From Epiperipatus broadwayi (lineage: Eukaryota > Onychophora > Udeonychophora > Euonychophora > Peripatidae): a stretch of 64,000 nt of DNA. Shown here one piece after another: positions 22,950-34,104 of this stretch (position 1 is the first letter of the stretch; each line of letters starts with the position of its first letter). The notes below the pieces were generated by a model. The model saw nothing but the letters and a program-made list of their open reading frames with translations, made no database searches and was not told the DNA's origin. The DNA is taken from positions 5,701,845 through 5,765,844 of the forward strand of contig JAQFVV010000027.1 of NCBI GenBank assembly GCA_028023455.1, written 5' to 3'. The position numbers and the translations under genes were made by a program.

Positions 22950-23740
22950 TGCATCGTCATCAATAGTATTCTGTCCCATGAATAGATTCACAGAGTTAGA
23001 CAATCATCAATTCATCCATTTTCTCACTCCATTTTTTTCAATGCTCAGGCCTTTAATTTCAGATAACTCTTCCCATCTCTTATATTATCCAGTAATGACA
23101 ATATTTTCTGTCCTTTCTTCTTACTACCACTCACCATTTCACTCCAAAACATCTTTCATTGAAGTATACTTTCTTTTTAATATATATTCAATCCAGTTTC
23201 TCTTTCAAATTTCCTCAATCTTTTTTCATTTACTCTTTTCAAAACTTCTTCATTCATTATCTTATTCATTCAACTGACTTTTTCCATTCTTCTCCTCTCC
23301 ATATCCACATCTCAAAGCCTTCCAATCTATTCATAATTTAATTACTCATTGTCCACATTTCACAACCATACAATACTACATAGCAATTAATTAATCTTTT
23401 CCTTAATTCTCTCTTCAAAAGTCCACAAAATATTTTCTTTCTCTTATCAAGTGTTTCCTTTGCCAATACTATTCTTCTTTTAACTTCATCTTCACTTTTT
23501 CCATGCTCATTCAATCAACTACCCAAATATCTAAATTCCTTTACCTGTTGAACTATATTATCATGGATTTCAATCTGCAGTCCTTTTACATTCCTCCCTA
23601 TCCATAAGCACTTAGTCTTCTCAACACTAGTCTTCATTCCCTAGTCCATACATCCTTCCTTCAATTTATTCAACATATTGTGGAGACACTTTTCATTTTC
23701 AGCTACGAGTCATATCATCTGCAAATCTTATACATAAATA
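22950..23740 (-). pseudogene. LINE relic, C-terminal reverse-transcriptase region
   Basis: Minus-strand coding remnant. Translation shows Y-C-M-V-V-K-C-G-Q followed by W-K-A-L-R-C-G-Y-G-E-E-K, and upstream V-L-R-R-L-S-A-Y-G. It parallels the plus-strand relics at 36480 and 47380, where the same segment reads Y-G-C-E-M-W-T-L-S-K. The frames at 22978-23341 are shadows. Confidence 0.7.
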
Positions 23741-24082
23741 AAGCATATACGTATAAAGCAATGTTAATATTACTGTTAAAATATAAATGTTTTATTTTGG
23801 AAAAAAAAAAAAAAACAAGCGAAAAGCAATCAACAACTCATCAAACATTGCATCATCTCTCAACAATTTATTCTAGCAATTCAACTTCAAGCTAGATCAT
23901 ATACTTTTCAGAGTTCTTATACCATTTAAACATTCAGATCTGCAAAACCATCTCAACAGAAAAATAACAACAAATTAGTACTTATTAAAAATATATAAAA
24001 GGAATTTATAAATGATTAATAGATGACAACAATGCGTCACATAGCTTTCTTTATTTATCTTCAACATCTGATTAAGCTACTT

Positions 24083-24557
24083 CAGAGCCATCTATCATAA
24101 CCTGAATCCAATAGTTATTCAAGATTACTCTAGATCAGTCTTTCCAATCTTTTTTCGGCCATGCACCACTTAAGCATCTCTAAAATCCCCCCCCCCATCA
24201 CATATAATCCTTATTCAAAAAGTGAACTCTTATTCATGAAGAGGAAGTCTAAAAAGCCATTAACAAAAGGACAATGAAGTTTCAAGCTACTTAATTTGCT
24301 CCAAGTAACAATGGTGAGCTAAGAAGTAAAGGTTATCTAAACAGAAAAGACACTGAGAAGATGGCGCGGAAAGAAGAGAATTTAAAAAAACATTCTTAGC
24401 TTCATTTATGAATAATAAGATAAAAGAGCAATTAGTTAATAACTCAAAAAACTTTTTTAAAAACTCATTATTAATAACTCATTCTTGAATTACCCCCCCC
24501 CCGTCCCCTGTGGGACATGTACCCCAATTTGGAAACCACTGCTGTAGACGGCTCTAG
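24083..24557 (+). repeat. MITE family F3, split by a hAT MITE
   Basis: The left part (24083-24135) begins AGAGCCATCTAT. The right part (24542-24557) ends with the inverse, GACGGCTCTAG. The hAT-type element at 24136-24541 sits between them. Confidence 0.65.
24136..24541. mobile_element. hAT-type MITE (406 bp)
   Basis: Ends CAGTCTTTCCAATC and, inverted, CAGTGGTTTCCAAATTGGGG, a typical hAT terminus. Flanks CTCTAGAT (24128-24135) and CTGTAGAC (24542-24549) agree at 6 of 8 positions, as an aged 8-bp duplication. C runs lie just inside both ends. No coding capacity. Confidence 0.75.
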
Positions 24558-24716
24558 AATAAATACAGTAAATTATAGCTCATAATAAAGATGACAAAAT
24601 TATGCGTAAAAATAATATTCTTAATCAATTTTCCTCTTCCCTCACTCCCATTCTCTTAATCACACAGTATAGCCTTATATTAATTATATAACTTATGAAG
24701 TAAATAATAGTCTAAC

Positions 24717-24810
24717 CTGAGTAAGTCCATACTGAAAAGCAGGATCTACATTCTCTGGTGGCTCATGTCCACAAAGAATCAGCAAAATCGCAACAAAGAG
24801 AACTGGAAAA
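24717..24810 (-). CDS. GPR155: GPR155 exon: GPCR-like helix and lumenal loop
   Basis: Encodes residues 473-503: F-P-V-L-F-V-A-I-L-L-I-L, then C-G-H-E-P-P-E-N-V-D-P-A-F-Q-Y-G. It aligns with human WGIPALLVGVLLITGKHNGD followed by SIDSAFFYG. The first base completes the split F472 codon. Acceptor ATATTCAG/T; the donor CAG/GTTAGA is weaker than the others in the gene. No open frame of usual length marks this exon; it was found by extending the family alignment. Confidence 0.9.
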
Positions 24811-25682
24811 CTGAATATGGAACAATATATATAATAGTAAGTCTAATAAACTCCCAACTTTCAAGCACTGATTATATTAATCCAACACCCTCTAGTGTTG
24901 ATGCGATGTAACTTACAAATGAAAATGAATCCAGTTTAATTTGCATTTCCATCTTATATGGTTAACAATTAGACAATAATATTTACTAAGGCGAAAATCA
25001 ACTCAGCACTGATATCCACACATCTCCATTCAAACCATTTTAAAATTTAAAGTTCCAAGTTAATTAATTTTAATAACCCTATAAACAAACAATAAAAATT
25101 AATTATAAACTGAGGTGAATGATTATGAAAACACAAATGAAAAAGAATTTAGTTTTTCTTTTATAACAGAGACTCTACTGATAACTAGAGGATATCGCAT
25201 TGACATAGCCCGTGCTTGCGAGTTTGGGAGATCATTGCTCTAATTACTATTGTATTTTAATTTAGCATGTTTAATTGAATCTTATAGACATATATATTAG
25301 CAGTTTCAACATGTCCATAAATGAATTACAACTTTATTGAATATATAATATTGATAATATAAAACTATTCACAAAACAATCAAGTCCGAAAATGCAATTA
25401 TAATAATTACTATATAACAAAATGAAGGTGAGGTAGAAATGGTCATTAGTAATTTTTTCACTGACAAATAAATTGGCCATGATATTAGTACAAGTCATTA
25501 TATACATGTTCATTTAAAATGATTAAGAACCCGACTTGTGATTGACCAGAGTAATATTTCCAGACTTGATTGTTTCGTGAGTAGGTTTATATATATAAAG
25601 TATTTTTGGTTTAAGCAATATTTTATTTTGTTTGAATTCACAATATTTCGATGAAAAAATACTTTATTTACATTATATAACA

Positions 25683-26057
25683 ATGTAAATATATTAAATT
25701 TAAGCGTAAACAGATAATATTATAATAACGTGAAAGCTAAACACCTTCAAACAGATACGCTTTAAAAATGCTTACGTGACAGCCAATCAGATGGAATAAT
25801 GGCATCACAAGGGACTCTAAATTCTAAAACACAAGTCTGGCTTATTTAAATATAATTGAGGCATAGATTAAGATGGGTCCCATCTTTTTCTAATAGTTCT
25901 GGCTTGTGTTTTAGAATTTAGAGTCCCATGTGATGCCATTATTCCATCTGATTGGCTGTCATGTAAGCATTTTTAAAGCGTATCTGTTTGAAGGTGTTTA
26001 GCTTTCACGTTATTATAATATTATCTGTTTACGCTAAAATTTAATATATTTACATTT
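25683..26057. mobile_element. Foldback MITE with about 150-bp inverted arms
   Basis: Arms 25683-25835 and 25903-26057 are near-perfect reverse complements. Shared motifs include AAAGCTAAACACCTTCAAAC, CAGCCAATCAGATGGAATAA and their inverses. A related, more diverged copy is at 56465-56660. Confidence 0.85.
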
Positions 26058-26173
26058 AAAAATATTGCTTCGTTGTAAATCGGATGATTTCATGTTGTTA
26101 ATTTATATATATAATATTTAGTGGATTAAATGTGAAGGTATTTAAGCTTCACACTCTTAGTTCAAAATGCTTT

Positions 26174-26356
26174 AGTCTGGCTTATTTAAATATAATTGAG
26201 GCATAGATTAAGATGGGTCCCATCTTTTTCTAATAGTTCTGGCTTGTGTTTTAGAATTTAGAGTCCCATGTGATGCCATTATTCCATCTGATTGGCTGTC
26301 ACGTAAGCATTTTTAAAGCGTATCTGTTTGAAGGTGTTTAGCTTTCACGTTATTAT
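26174..26356 (+). repeat. Recent direct copy of half the foldback MITE
   Basis: 183 bp matching 25834-26016 with essentially one difference (CACGTAAGC for CATGTAAGC), offset by 340 bp. The near identity implies a recent event compared with the other decayed repeats. Confidence 0.85.
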
Positions 26357-26359
26357 TAT

Positions 26360-27240
26360 ATAACAATGAAAACATTAAATATAATATATATATACACACA
26401 CACACCCTCAGTCATTTTATGAGTACTGCAAACATTCTATTATTAAAATCTTTTTTATTTAAATACCAAATTAAATCAATAACACATTACCAAAAAAAAA
26501 AACCCCTTTAACAGACCTCTATTATGCTAAACTAAGTTCCATTAATAAATAAGTAACCTATAGTTACATCTAGTTTGATGAGTGTATGTTAGAATAATAT
26601 GATTGGGGGAATCATTTCATAAAATATAGACAATGGTAAGTCAAAAATATAAATTGCGGCTAATATGAAAATAACTATTTTCAAATCTAATATTGTAAAA
26701 GAAAACAGCACTGGTATGAAATCAGGGCACTCGTGAATAGTCAAGCTAACTTGATTTGATATACAAACAAAATGGACACTAATTAAAAATTTCACCCTTT
26801 TCCAATATCAATGCTTGATTTATTACTATTCAACAAACCAAAGATCAAATAAAAGTTCATCTTTTAACAGACAAAGTAGATTGTTTGGTATAATTAAAAT
26901 CTAGGTGTTATTTACATAATTCTTTTGATATCTATCTTAGTAATGTATTCAAACTGTTTTGTATCATGAATAGGACGCTCTTCTACAGATTTAACACAAT
27001 GCAAATATAATCGAATATTGCATTTGCTTTGAATTAAGTAAATAAAAAAAGACTTTGATATTGTTGATTTATATTAAAATGTTTATTAATTACACTTCTG
27101 CTTCATTTTCAACATTTTAATCACATTTTCCACACAATTATGAATAAAACTAAAATTATACTATTTTAAGAACAACTAGACTAGAAAATGTTTTAGCAAT
27201 CTTAATTTTTGAACTTTCTGCTATTTAACATATAAAAAAT
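26360..27240. other. AT-rich intron with a short TA/CA microsatellite
   Basis: A TA/CA run lies at about 26385-26404. The frame at 26589-26795 has no recognisable domain. Confidence 0.5.
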
Positions 27241-27480
27241 AGATCTTGCATATTATTTCAGGTAATCTGACAGATTTTGCAGGAATTAATAATAATAATA
27301 CATGGGTTCCCCCTGCATATATTCAAATATTAAATATTTTAAATAATATAAATAATGAATATAATAGACTTTACAAAATGCAATATTTCATTTATCACAT
27401 TTGCACAATAGCTGACAGTTTCGACTGTTTAACAGTCTTCCTCAGGCTTCTAATATTTACAAAACTGTTAAAAATATAAA
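27240..27480 (-). repeat. Penelope-like or similar retroelement 3' end with hammerhead-like core
   Basis: On the minus strand 27450-27413 reads CTGAGGA, then a 5-bp hairpin GACTG-TTAAA-CAGTC, then GAAAC and TGTC. This order matches the hammerhead ribozyme core seen in Penelope-like elements. The flanking stem I does not pair well, so activity is doubtful. Confidence 0.4.
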
Positions 27481-27502
27481 TTATAAAAAATTTAAAACTT
27501 AC

Positions 27503-27708
27503 AAACAACCAATGACATAGATCCAGCTTCTTATACGCAGAAGAAAACATAAACTACGGACTCGGATTACACAAACAGCCAATGCAAGAGCAGCAGTCCA
27601 GCATCGAGAACCGTAGACCCCAAGAAGAAAGACAGTAAACTGTAGATATCTTAGCCAAGGATAAGCATGAGTGATTTTCCACAATAAAATACCAAAACAA
27701 GCAAAAAT
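27503..27708 (-). CDS. GPR155: GPR155 exon: GPCR-like helices with conserved W motif
   Basis: Encodes residues 404-471 plus two bases. It begins I-F-A-C-F-G-I-L-L-W, matching human IVCAGMMIW. A loop and a hydrophobic stretch with Y-G-S-R-C-W-T-A-A-L-A-L-A-V follow, then a basic loop R-V-R-S and the start of another helix (I-R-S-W-I-Y-V-I-G-C). Acceptor GTTTTAG/ATT, donor GTTT/GTAAGT. The intron before it is 5785 bp and contains most of the SINE structures of the window. Confidence 0.92.
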
Positions 27709-27909
27709 CTAAAACAGAATTAATAAAAAAAATACAACAATTTTGTAAAGTATGCACATATTTTTATAAAGAGATATATAAACCACACGGAATGTAGTGG
27801 TTTTTGATTTAAACATAATAAAGATTATATATATAAAGATTCCAGTTTGAACCAAATTTCAGTAATGAGAATTTTGCTTTAAATTATTAAAATAAAGTGA
27901 AAGCTTACA

Positions 27910-28760
27910 AAATACTGAATGTTTGTGATGATGGTCTTTAACTTGAAATTACGATTATATGTTGACTATTTCCGTCATCCAGAATTAATTGTAAAATGTT
28001 TTTAGAAAAATTTAGACTTTATTTATTCTTTTTCAAATACATTTAACTATTAGCAAAGCCACATGTTAATACAGACCACAACATTCCAAATGGGAATATT
28101 CTCTCTTTCAGGTACTGCTGGCCTGACCAGTGACAATATTAGCAGGGGAATTAACCTGGTAATCTTGGATTCATGAACACTGAATTTTAAGATGATGTTC
28201 TACAAATTAGGCTATTCTGTCAAAGGCAACAGTTAGTATCTTCATCTCTCTTCGAGATATTATTGGTCGACAAATAATATTAGCATAAGAATCAATTTAG
28301 TGATCTTTAGATTCATGAATACTGAATTAAGTTGACGCTCTAACAAATTGGACTATTCTGTCAAAGGCAGTAATTAGTATCCTCCTCTTTCTCTTTCAGG
28401 TGTTCCTGTTCTGACTAGAAACAGTATTAGCATGGGAGTAAACTAGTGATCTTTTAGATTCATAATTACAAAATTTAAGATCACTTTCAATCCAATTATT
28501 CTACTCTGTGAAAGGTCATAGTTAATAAAAATTTTATATATTTATCTACAAAGATTTCGTGCTTTCTCTTATTTTTTTCTTCAGGATAAATTTAAAGACC
28601 AGTTTTCAAATACTATGGATTATTGCATTAGATTGCATTATGGGATTATTTGCACTGATATGAAAATAGCTTTTATAAATTCATTCTTACTTTCTTCTCT
28701 CAGCCCAATATTCTTGTGTTTTCTCAATCGAGTACATGTTCATTGATATGTGCACAGTCT
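27910..28760 (-). repeat. Long interspersed repeat with three tandem SINE modules
   Basis: Homologous along its length to 32165-32706. The SINE module (GTGTTGCTGGCCTGA consensus, then CAAAGGCAACAGT) occurs three times here, at 28090-28236, 28237-28375 and 28376-28520, but once in the other copy. Confidence 0.7.
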
Positions 28761-28769
28761 ATTATTTTA

Positions 28770-29690
28770 AATTCATCTATCAAGTACTAATTAATTATGT
28801 ATATTTTAATAAAGTTATACATATATGTGTGTGTGTATAAGATGGTAAGTACAGGCAATATTGAGTCACTCTAAAAATAATTATATGCAGAAAAAAATTA
28901 GAATAACTGAAAGCAACAACAGTCTAATTCACATTATAATAAAGTCTAACAATAGGAAAATTAGGAAAGTTTAAAAAATTCCTACAGAATTTCTAATGAA
29001 AATAGTGAGAATAAGGAGAATAAAGAGACCAGTGAAAACTGAGAGTAGAGTGAAAGGTGACGATGCAATTGCAGACCAGTAATAACAGTAGAACAAGCTC
29101 CAGTCAAATCTAATTAGACTGACTTAAAGGAAGCAGTGAGCAGTAAGATGCTTACTAGAATTGTTAATGAACAACCGCTGGAAATTACGAGAGTGAAAAA
29201 AATATAGTCATTGAAATAATGACTTTTGTAATTCATGGAGTTAGAGATGCGATCTAAGTTTTCTATTCATTTATTTATCTACCTACAGATATATGAAATG
29301 TTCCTTGATCAATAATTGTTAATATTTTCAACTAGTCAGTAGGCTGTTGAACTATTAATCCCAATTTTTAATATATATTATTCAGAGTAAATAAACTCAT
29401 AAAGTTATTTATTAAAACTTATGTATGTGTCAAATTGAGTTATTTTATAATTTTTTTTTCTTTTCTAAATATTATTTTGTGGTTTTTAAATCTTTTTTCA
29501 ACAAAACAGCTAATTTCATTGACATATGTCCTCCCATATTTGCCAATATTTTATGGATGCAGTTTGTGTTTAGATTTTGTAAACATTGGAATTTCTTGCA
29601 ATATGCTATAATTTCATAAAACTGTTCTGGCATTCTGTTATTTGCAGATTTTCTTCAGTTTGTCTACTATTCTGGCATGTATAAATACCC
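28770..29690. other. AT-rich intron sequence
   Basis: Nothing recognised apart from a short TG run near 28825. Confidence 0.5.
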
Positions 29691-29699
29691 TATAGTAAC

Positions 29700-30160
29700 T
29701 GATATTTAAATAGAGGGATTTGAACTCAGGATTGTTCTATCTTCATCCTCCACTTTATCTCAGGTAACCGATACACATGCAAAAAAGATACATAACCCCT
29801 AATGTATGTATTTTGTGCAGTACCTGCACTCATCAGCAGGGTCAGATCATAATCTCTCATGCATATATCCAATCAGTGCTCAGTTACAACTTTAATGAAC
29901 AGGTTTCAATCTTTTCACCCTTCCAAAAAATTGACACTGTCCAGTAAAATTTGAGGAATTGCTATCTTAATATAAACTGAGCACTGATTATGTATATGTG
30001 AGTGGGAGATTATGATCCGGCCCAACTGATGAATGCTGGTACTGCATAAAATATGTACACTGTAATCATGTATGGTTTTTGCATGTGTATCAGTTATCTG
30101 AGATGGAGTGGGTGATGAATTGACGAAAAAATCCTGAGTTCAAACCCCTCTATTTACATA
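29700..30160. repeat. Inverted pair of tRNA-derived SINEs
   Basis: Arms 29700-29885 and 29977-30160 are reverse complements with moderate divergence, around about 90 bp. The right arm ends with a B-box-like GAGTTCAAACCCC; the left arm begins with its inverse, GGGATTTGAACTC. Each arm holds a tRNA-like head and an about 100-bp body. Confidence 0.75.
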
Positions 30161-30164
30161 TATA

Positions 30165-31510
30165 AGAAAATTCAGTACAAGCAAATAGCATACTGCCTTT
30201 GAGTAACTATTGCTTTTTTCCTTTTGATGTCTTTTTGTTATCTATAGATAACTATTAATTTAGATGATGGAAATAATCCAGCATCTTTCATGTTAATTGG
30301 TGACTGCTTTATGAAAAGTTTCCTAAAATTTTTATGGGTGTTTTCAGCAGCCATTATAAAAACTGATAGTCGATTAACATTTAAAGACAAATCCATTTTA
30401 AAACACTCCAATATAACCATTATTAATTATAATCAAATGGTTTTATTGCTTGAAAATGCAAAAGAAATTCATGCACTGGAAGTTATAAAGCAGGATGTGA
30501 TCCATGGACCATGAACTCCAGCATCTGCCATTTTATCGATGCACCAAATAACGTAATGCAGTCATTGTTTAATGATTAAAAAATGAAAAAAGTAGTTGAC
30601 TGTTGCTGCAAAGATCAAGGGCTATGCTGGATGATGTCGATATTAGGAAGGATTTATAATACACATTTATCAGCCATTTAATTTCTCTTGAACTAGTATA
30701 CTCTCTTGTAGACGATGAGTGATATATCACACATATCAGGAATAAAACTTGGGCACATTTGCATAACAACATTCTTCTATCTCAAGATCTTTATTTGTTT
30801 TTTTGTCTTCCGTAAATATTACTGTGCTTATCTATCTATTATACAGATCTGATTTGTCATTATTTTCTATTAAAAAAAATCAAATATTTTACTATTCACG
30901 AGTTTACAAGAAATATGATGCAGAAGTGACAAAATGGATCCATAGTCCATGAATCTATCATTCTACTATGCAACAAACCACAATATTTTCGATGAAAGAT
31001 AGTAAATCATTTGTATATATCAAAAGACAAATGCTACGATTCAAACACATTGCTTGGTCTTCTTTTTATAAACTTGATATCCTCTGCGTAATAACTTTTT
31101 TCTTCTGCTCTTTTCCTTTCAGCTCTTCAACATATTTCGTAATTACTCTATCTATGAATATATGCTCAATTTCTCTTCTGCTTATCCTTTATCATAAAAA
31201 ATATTAGCTCATTTACGTTTTTGACATTACCCATCTCAACTTTCCAGCTTATTTTTTGTTTTCTTATCTGAGCCATGTCTCTACAGATTCCAATCTTGTT
31301 TTCTCTTTCCTGGTAACTATACAGGATTAAATTACACTCTACAAAATATTTAACGATGCTTTTCTAAATCAAACATCAGAAGTAACACATGATTGCTTAT
31401 ATTTGTGATTTAATACTGTTCGGACTAATTTTTCAGAGTAATTAAAAAAATAATTAAAGAAACGTTTTTATTCAATATAAATACACTGAAATGGAAAGCA
31501 TTAATTTTCT
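30165..31510. other. Intron with a possible minus-strand coding relic near 31030-31320
   Basis: At 31030-31320 the minus strand reads a lysine-rich segment including R-D-M-A-Q-I-R-K-Q-K-I-S-W-K-V-E before stops. This may be a decayed retroelement open frame. The small frames at 30238-30514 are not recognisable. Confidence 0.3.
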
Positions 31511-31514
31511 TCAG

Positions 31515-32160
31515 GTCCCCCCCCCCCTCAATACTGAGATGATTATGTTTAGAAATGTAAAAGTTTAATTCCTAAACAATACTGCCCACTTTCTTGCCTC
31601 AATGCCAATCTATTCAGGGCGGACATTAATTACAAATTTATTTAAATGATTCTCTAGAAATCCAACTTATAAATTTCTAAACATGTCTGCCTGTGTTTTT
31701 ATATGTGAAAGCTGAAAAAAAATTATTGATTACTTTTTAGGGCATGCATGTACTTCTTTAAAATTTCTTATTATATTTTTTAATTTTATATAGTTCCACA
31801 AATTATAAATAAGTTTAGATATAATTTAATCCACTAGATTCTTGACTTCGTTTAAGAAGACGCATACCTCATATCACATCCCATCACATATAAAATTAAA
31901 AATTTAAATTTTTCTCTAATTTTTTTTGCTAAAATTGTTTGCAAACTCTAAAAATATGGATTGGGCCATCAGGAATACATATATAGGCAAAGTTTCAACT
32001 TGATTGGAAATTGGAAAATGGATGAAAATTTAATTCCGGATTTTATCAGAGACGGACCAAAAAAGTGTCAGTGAATTAAAAATGTATAAAAAGCTTGAAA
32101 GTTCTTATTGATTAAATTAGTTTACTCTTGAATATTTCCAGATATCAATTCTATTTGTGT
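31515..32160. other. AT-rich intron with a short shared repeat
   Basis: 31848-31890 (ATTCTTGACTTCGTTTAA, then ATCACATCCCATCACAT) matches 52580-52630, which lies inside the TIR element at 51839. Confidence 0.5.
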
Positions 32161-32164
32161 TTTC

Positions 32165-32706
32165 CTGAAGGTTTGTGATGATGGTGTTCTAGCTATATTT
32201 TTACATTGGACTATGTCCATAATCTAATATGTATGTTGAATGCCTTTAGAAAAGTTTTAAATTTATTTAAATATTCCAAATACATTCAACTGTTAGTAAT
32301 AGCACAGCAAACAGGTTAGTATATGCACAATGTTTCGAGAGGTATTTTTCTCCCCTCTTCTTCAGGTGTTGCTGGCCTGATCAGTGACAGTACAAGCATG
32401 GGATTTGAACCTGGGTCCTTAGATTCTTGATTATTGAATTTTAAGGTAATGCTCTAACCAACTGAGCCATCCTGCCAAAGGCAACAGTATGTAGTAATTT
32501 CATATACTTACCTATGAGGTTCCTCCTGATTTCTCCACTTTTTCTTAAGAGCAAAGTTGATTAGTGGTTTCCATACATTATGTATAGTCACAATAGGTTG
32601 GCTTATGGGATTTTTTGCCATTGTCATGTGAGTAGCTTCTTTAAATTTTCTTCTTTGTATCTTTTCTTCTCTATCCAATATTTCTGTATTTTCCCAATCG
32701 AACATA
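32165..32706 (-). repeat. Long interspersed repeat with one intact SINE head
   Basis: On the minus strand 32482-32384 shows GATGGCTCAGTTGGTTAGAG (A-box region) and CCAGGTTCAAATCCCATGC (B-box region), then AGGCCAGCAACACCTGAA. This is the best-preserved tRNA-like head of this SINE family. Confidence 0.8.
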
Positions 32707-32795
32707 AACTGATGATTAGAAGAGAGAAGACAGATGTGTCTAAGGTAGCAATGAACATATGTTCGATTGGGAAAATACAAAAATATTGGATAGAG
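32669..32795. repeat. 37-bp hairpin with one mismatch
   Basis: Arms 32669-32705 and 32759-32795 pair at 36 of 37 positions, around 53 nt. The left arm belongs to the interspersed repeat 32165-32706. Confidence 0.75.
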
Positions 32796-32829
32796 ACCAT
32801 CATGAACTAATGATGATGATGACAATTTA

Positions 32830-33490
32830 GTTAAAGTAATTACAATTTATTAACTAATTGTCAAAGTGTTTGTTTTTGGGAATTTTTTTTTTTTTTTAAT
32901 GCAGTGATAATGATGATTACTGTATGTGTTTGTTAAGATTTGGATACTAATTATTTAACATTTGATTATCTTTATACAAAATCAAATGCTTCAGAATGGT
33001 TATATTGCAACTGATAACAAAAATACGAGTTCAGCTTGTGATTATGTACATAGTGTTTATATTCTGTACCAATAATCAAAACAGTATAAGATAGTGATCA
33101 GGTGTTTTATATATATATATATACTAATTATTTTAACAAGCAGATAAATAATTTTAAGATCTATCAAATTTGAGCATAAGAATATAGACCTATTTCATGG
33201 ATCAAACAAGAGTGATTATGTTACTAAGACAATTTATAAGCAAGATTCTCAAACAATCACTTAAACAAACTTGTAAAGAACCCCCACCTTTTGCTATATC
33301 AAATATCAATCTACTTTGTCAGATAAGTCTTTTATCTGATAAATAGATAGGCATTAATATAACAAAAAATGGCCGTTATTTATAGGTTTATTTAAATGAT
33401 TCTTTGGGGATCTTATTGGGACTTGTTTGTTTGGTGATATAGGTACATATACAAATGAGTATACACATGCACAACAAAACCAGTAGCAAT
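32830..33490. other. AT-rich intron with a TA run at about 33107-33122
   Basis: No other feature seen. Confidence 0.5.
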
Positions 33491-33493
33491 TAC

Positions 33494-33577
33494 CTGGGAG
33501 ACTAATAAAAAAATTGTCAAGCTGTGTGGGACTCTTTTCCAACGTCGGCTTAAAATAAAAATTAAAATTACCCATAC
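33494..33577 (-). CDS. GPR155: GPR155 exon: first helix of the GPCR-like domain
   Basis: Encodes residues 376-403 (28 codons): V-W-V-I-L-I-F-I-L-S-R-R-W-K, then a short loop and H-S-L-T-I-F-L-L-V-S-Q. This matches human IWSLAILLLSKKYKQLPH and the start of the next helix. Acceptor after a long T tract (TTTTTTAAG/GTA), donor CAG/GTAATT. Open frames running past 33494 to 33354 have no similarity to the family, so the splice at CAG is preferred. A second, out-of-frame reading starting M-G-N-F-N-F is a shadow. Confidence 0.88.
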
Positions 33578-33840
33578 CTTAAAAAAAAAAAAAGTAAACA
33601 TTTAAAAATAATAAAATAATACAATTAAAATGACAGTTTACTTATTTTTATGAAAATTATGCCCCCCTCCTCCTGCTACAAGTTTTCTGCTACTATATAA
33701 TGAGACTCGTAAGGAATAAAAATATATAAACTATTTCAATTCAAATTCATTTTAAAAAACATCTATAGACTTTTTTGAATTTTTATTTATAATATTTACT
33801 ATCAATTAAGAATTGAATGTATCAAATTTAATTTACTTAC

Positions 33841-33999
33841 TGCTGATATTATGCTGATGATGCTAATATCGAAAGCAGCTTCGAGAAGCATTGGCTGGTA
33901 TTCCTCCATATCTCGGGTAGTTGATAAAGTCAGCATTTTCGCTGAGATAAACATAAGAGGAGCCGATAAAAAAGTGCATGCTACCATCGATGTAGCAAC
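33841..33999 (-). CDS. GPR155: GPR155 exon: helix 10 and entry to GPCR-like part
   Basis: Encodes residues 323-375, 53 whole codons. It reads V-A-T-S-M-V-A-C-T-F-L-S-A-P-L-M-F-I-S-A, then a loop, then AAFDISIISIISA. The human counterparts are TFVSAPIMYVSA and SFDISIVSLIS. Acceptor TGTATAG/GTTGC, donor ISA codon/GTAAGT. The following intron is only 263 bp, much shorter than every other intron in the gene. Open frames on the plus strand over this exon are its shadows. Confidence 0.95.
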
Positions 34000-34104
34000 C
34001 TATACACAAAAACAATTGCCAAGTATAAAAAAAAAACTCAATAAAAATATAAAAACATAGTTTAAAAAACTCAATAAAAAAAAAACAATCATTTGTTAGC
34101 AAGG

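Noticed and set aside
22978-23341. Plus-strand membrane-like proteins
   Set aside because: Hydrophobic frames arise from the pyrimidine-rich antisense of a LINE relic on the minus strand.
33354-33601. Longer readings of the GPR155 exon at 33577
   Set aside because: Similarity to the family stops at the CAG/GTAATT donor at 33494. The alternative frame M-G-N-F-N-F has no similarity.
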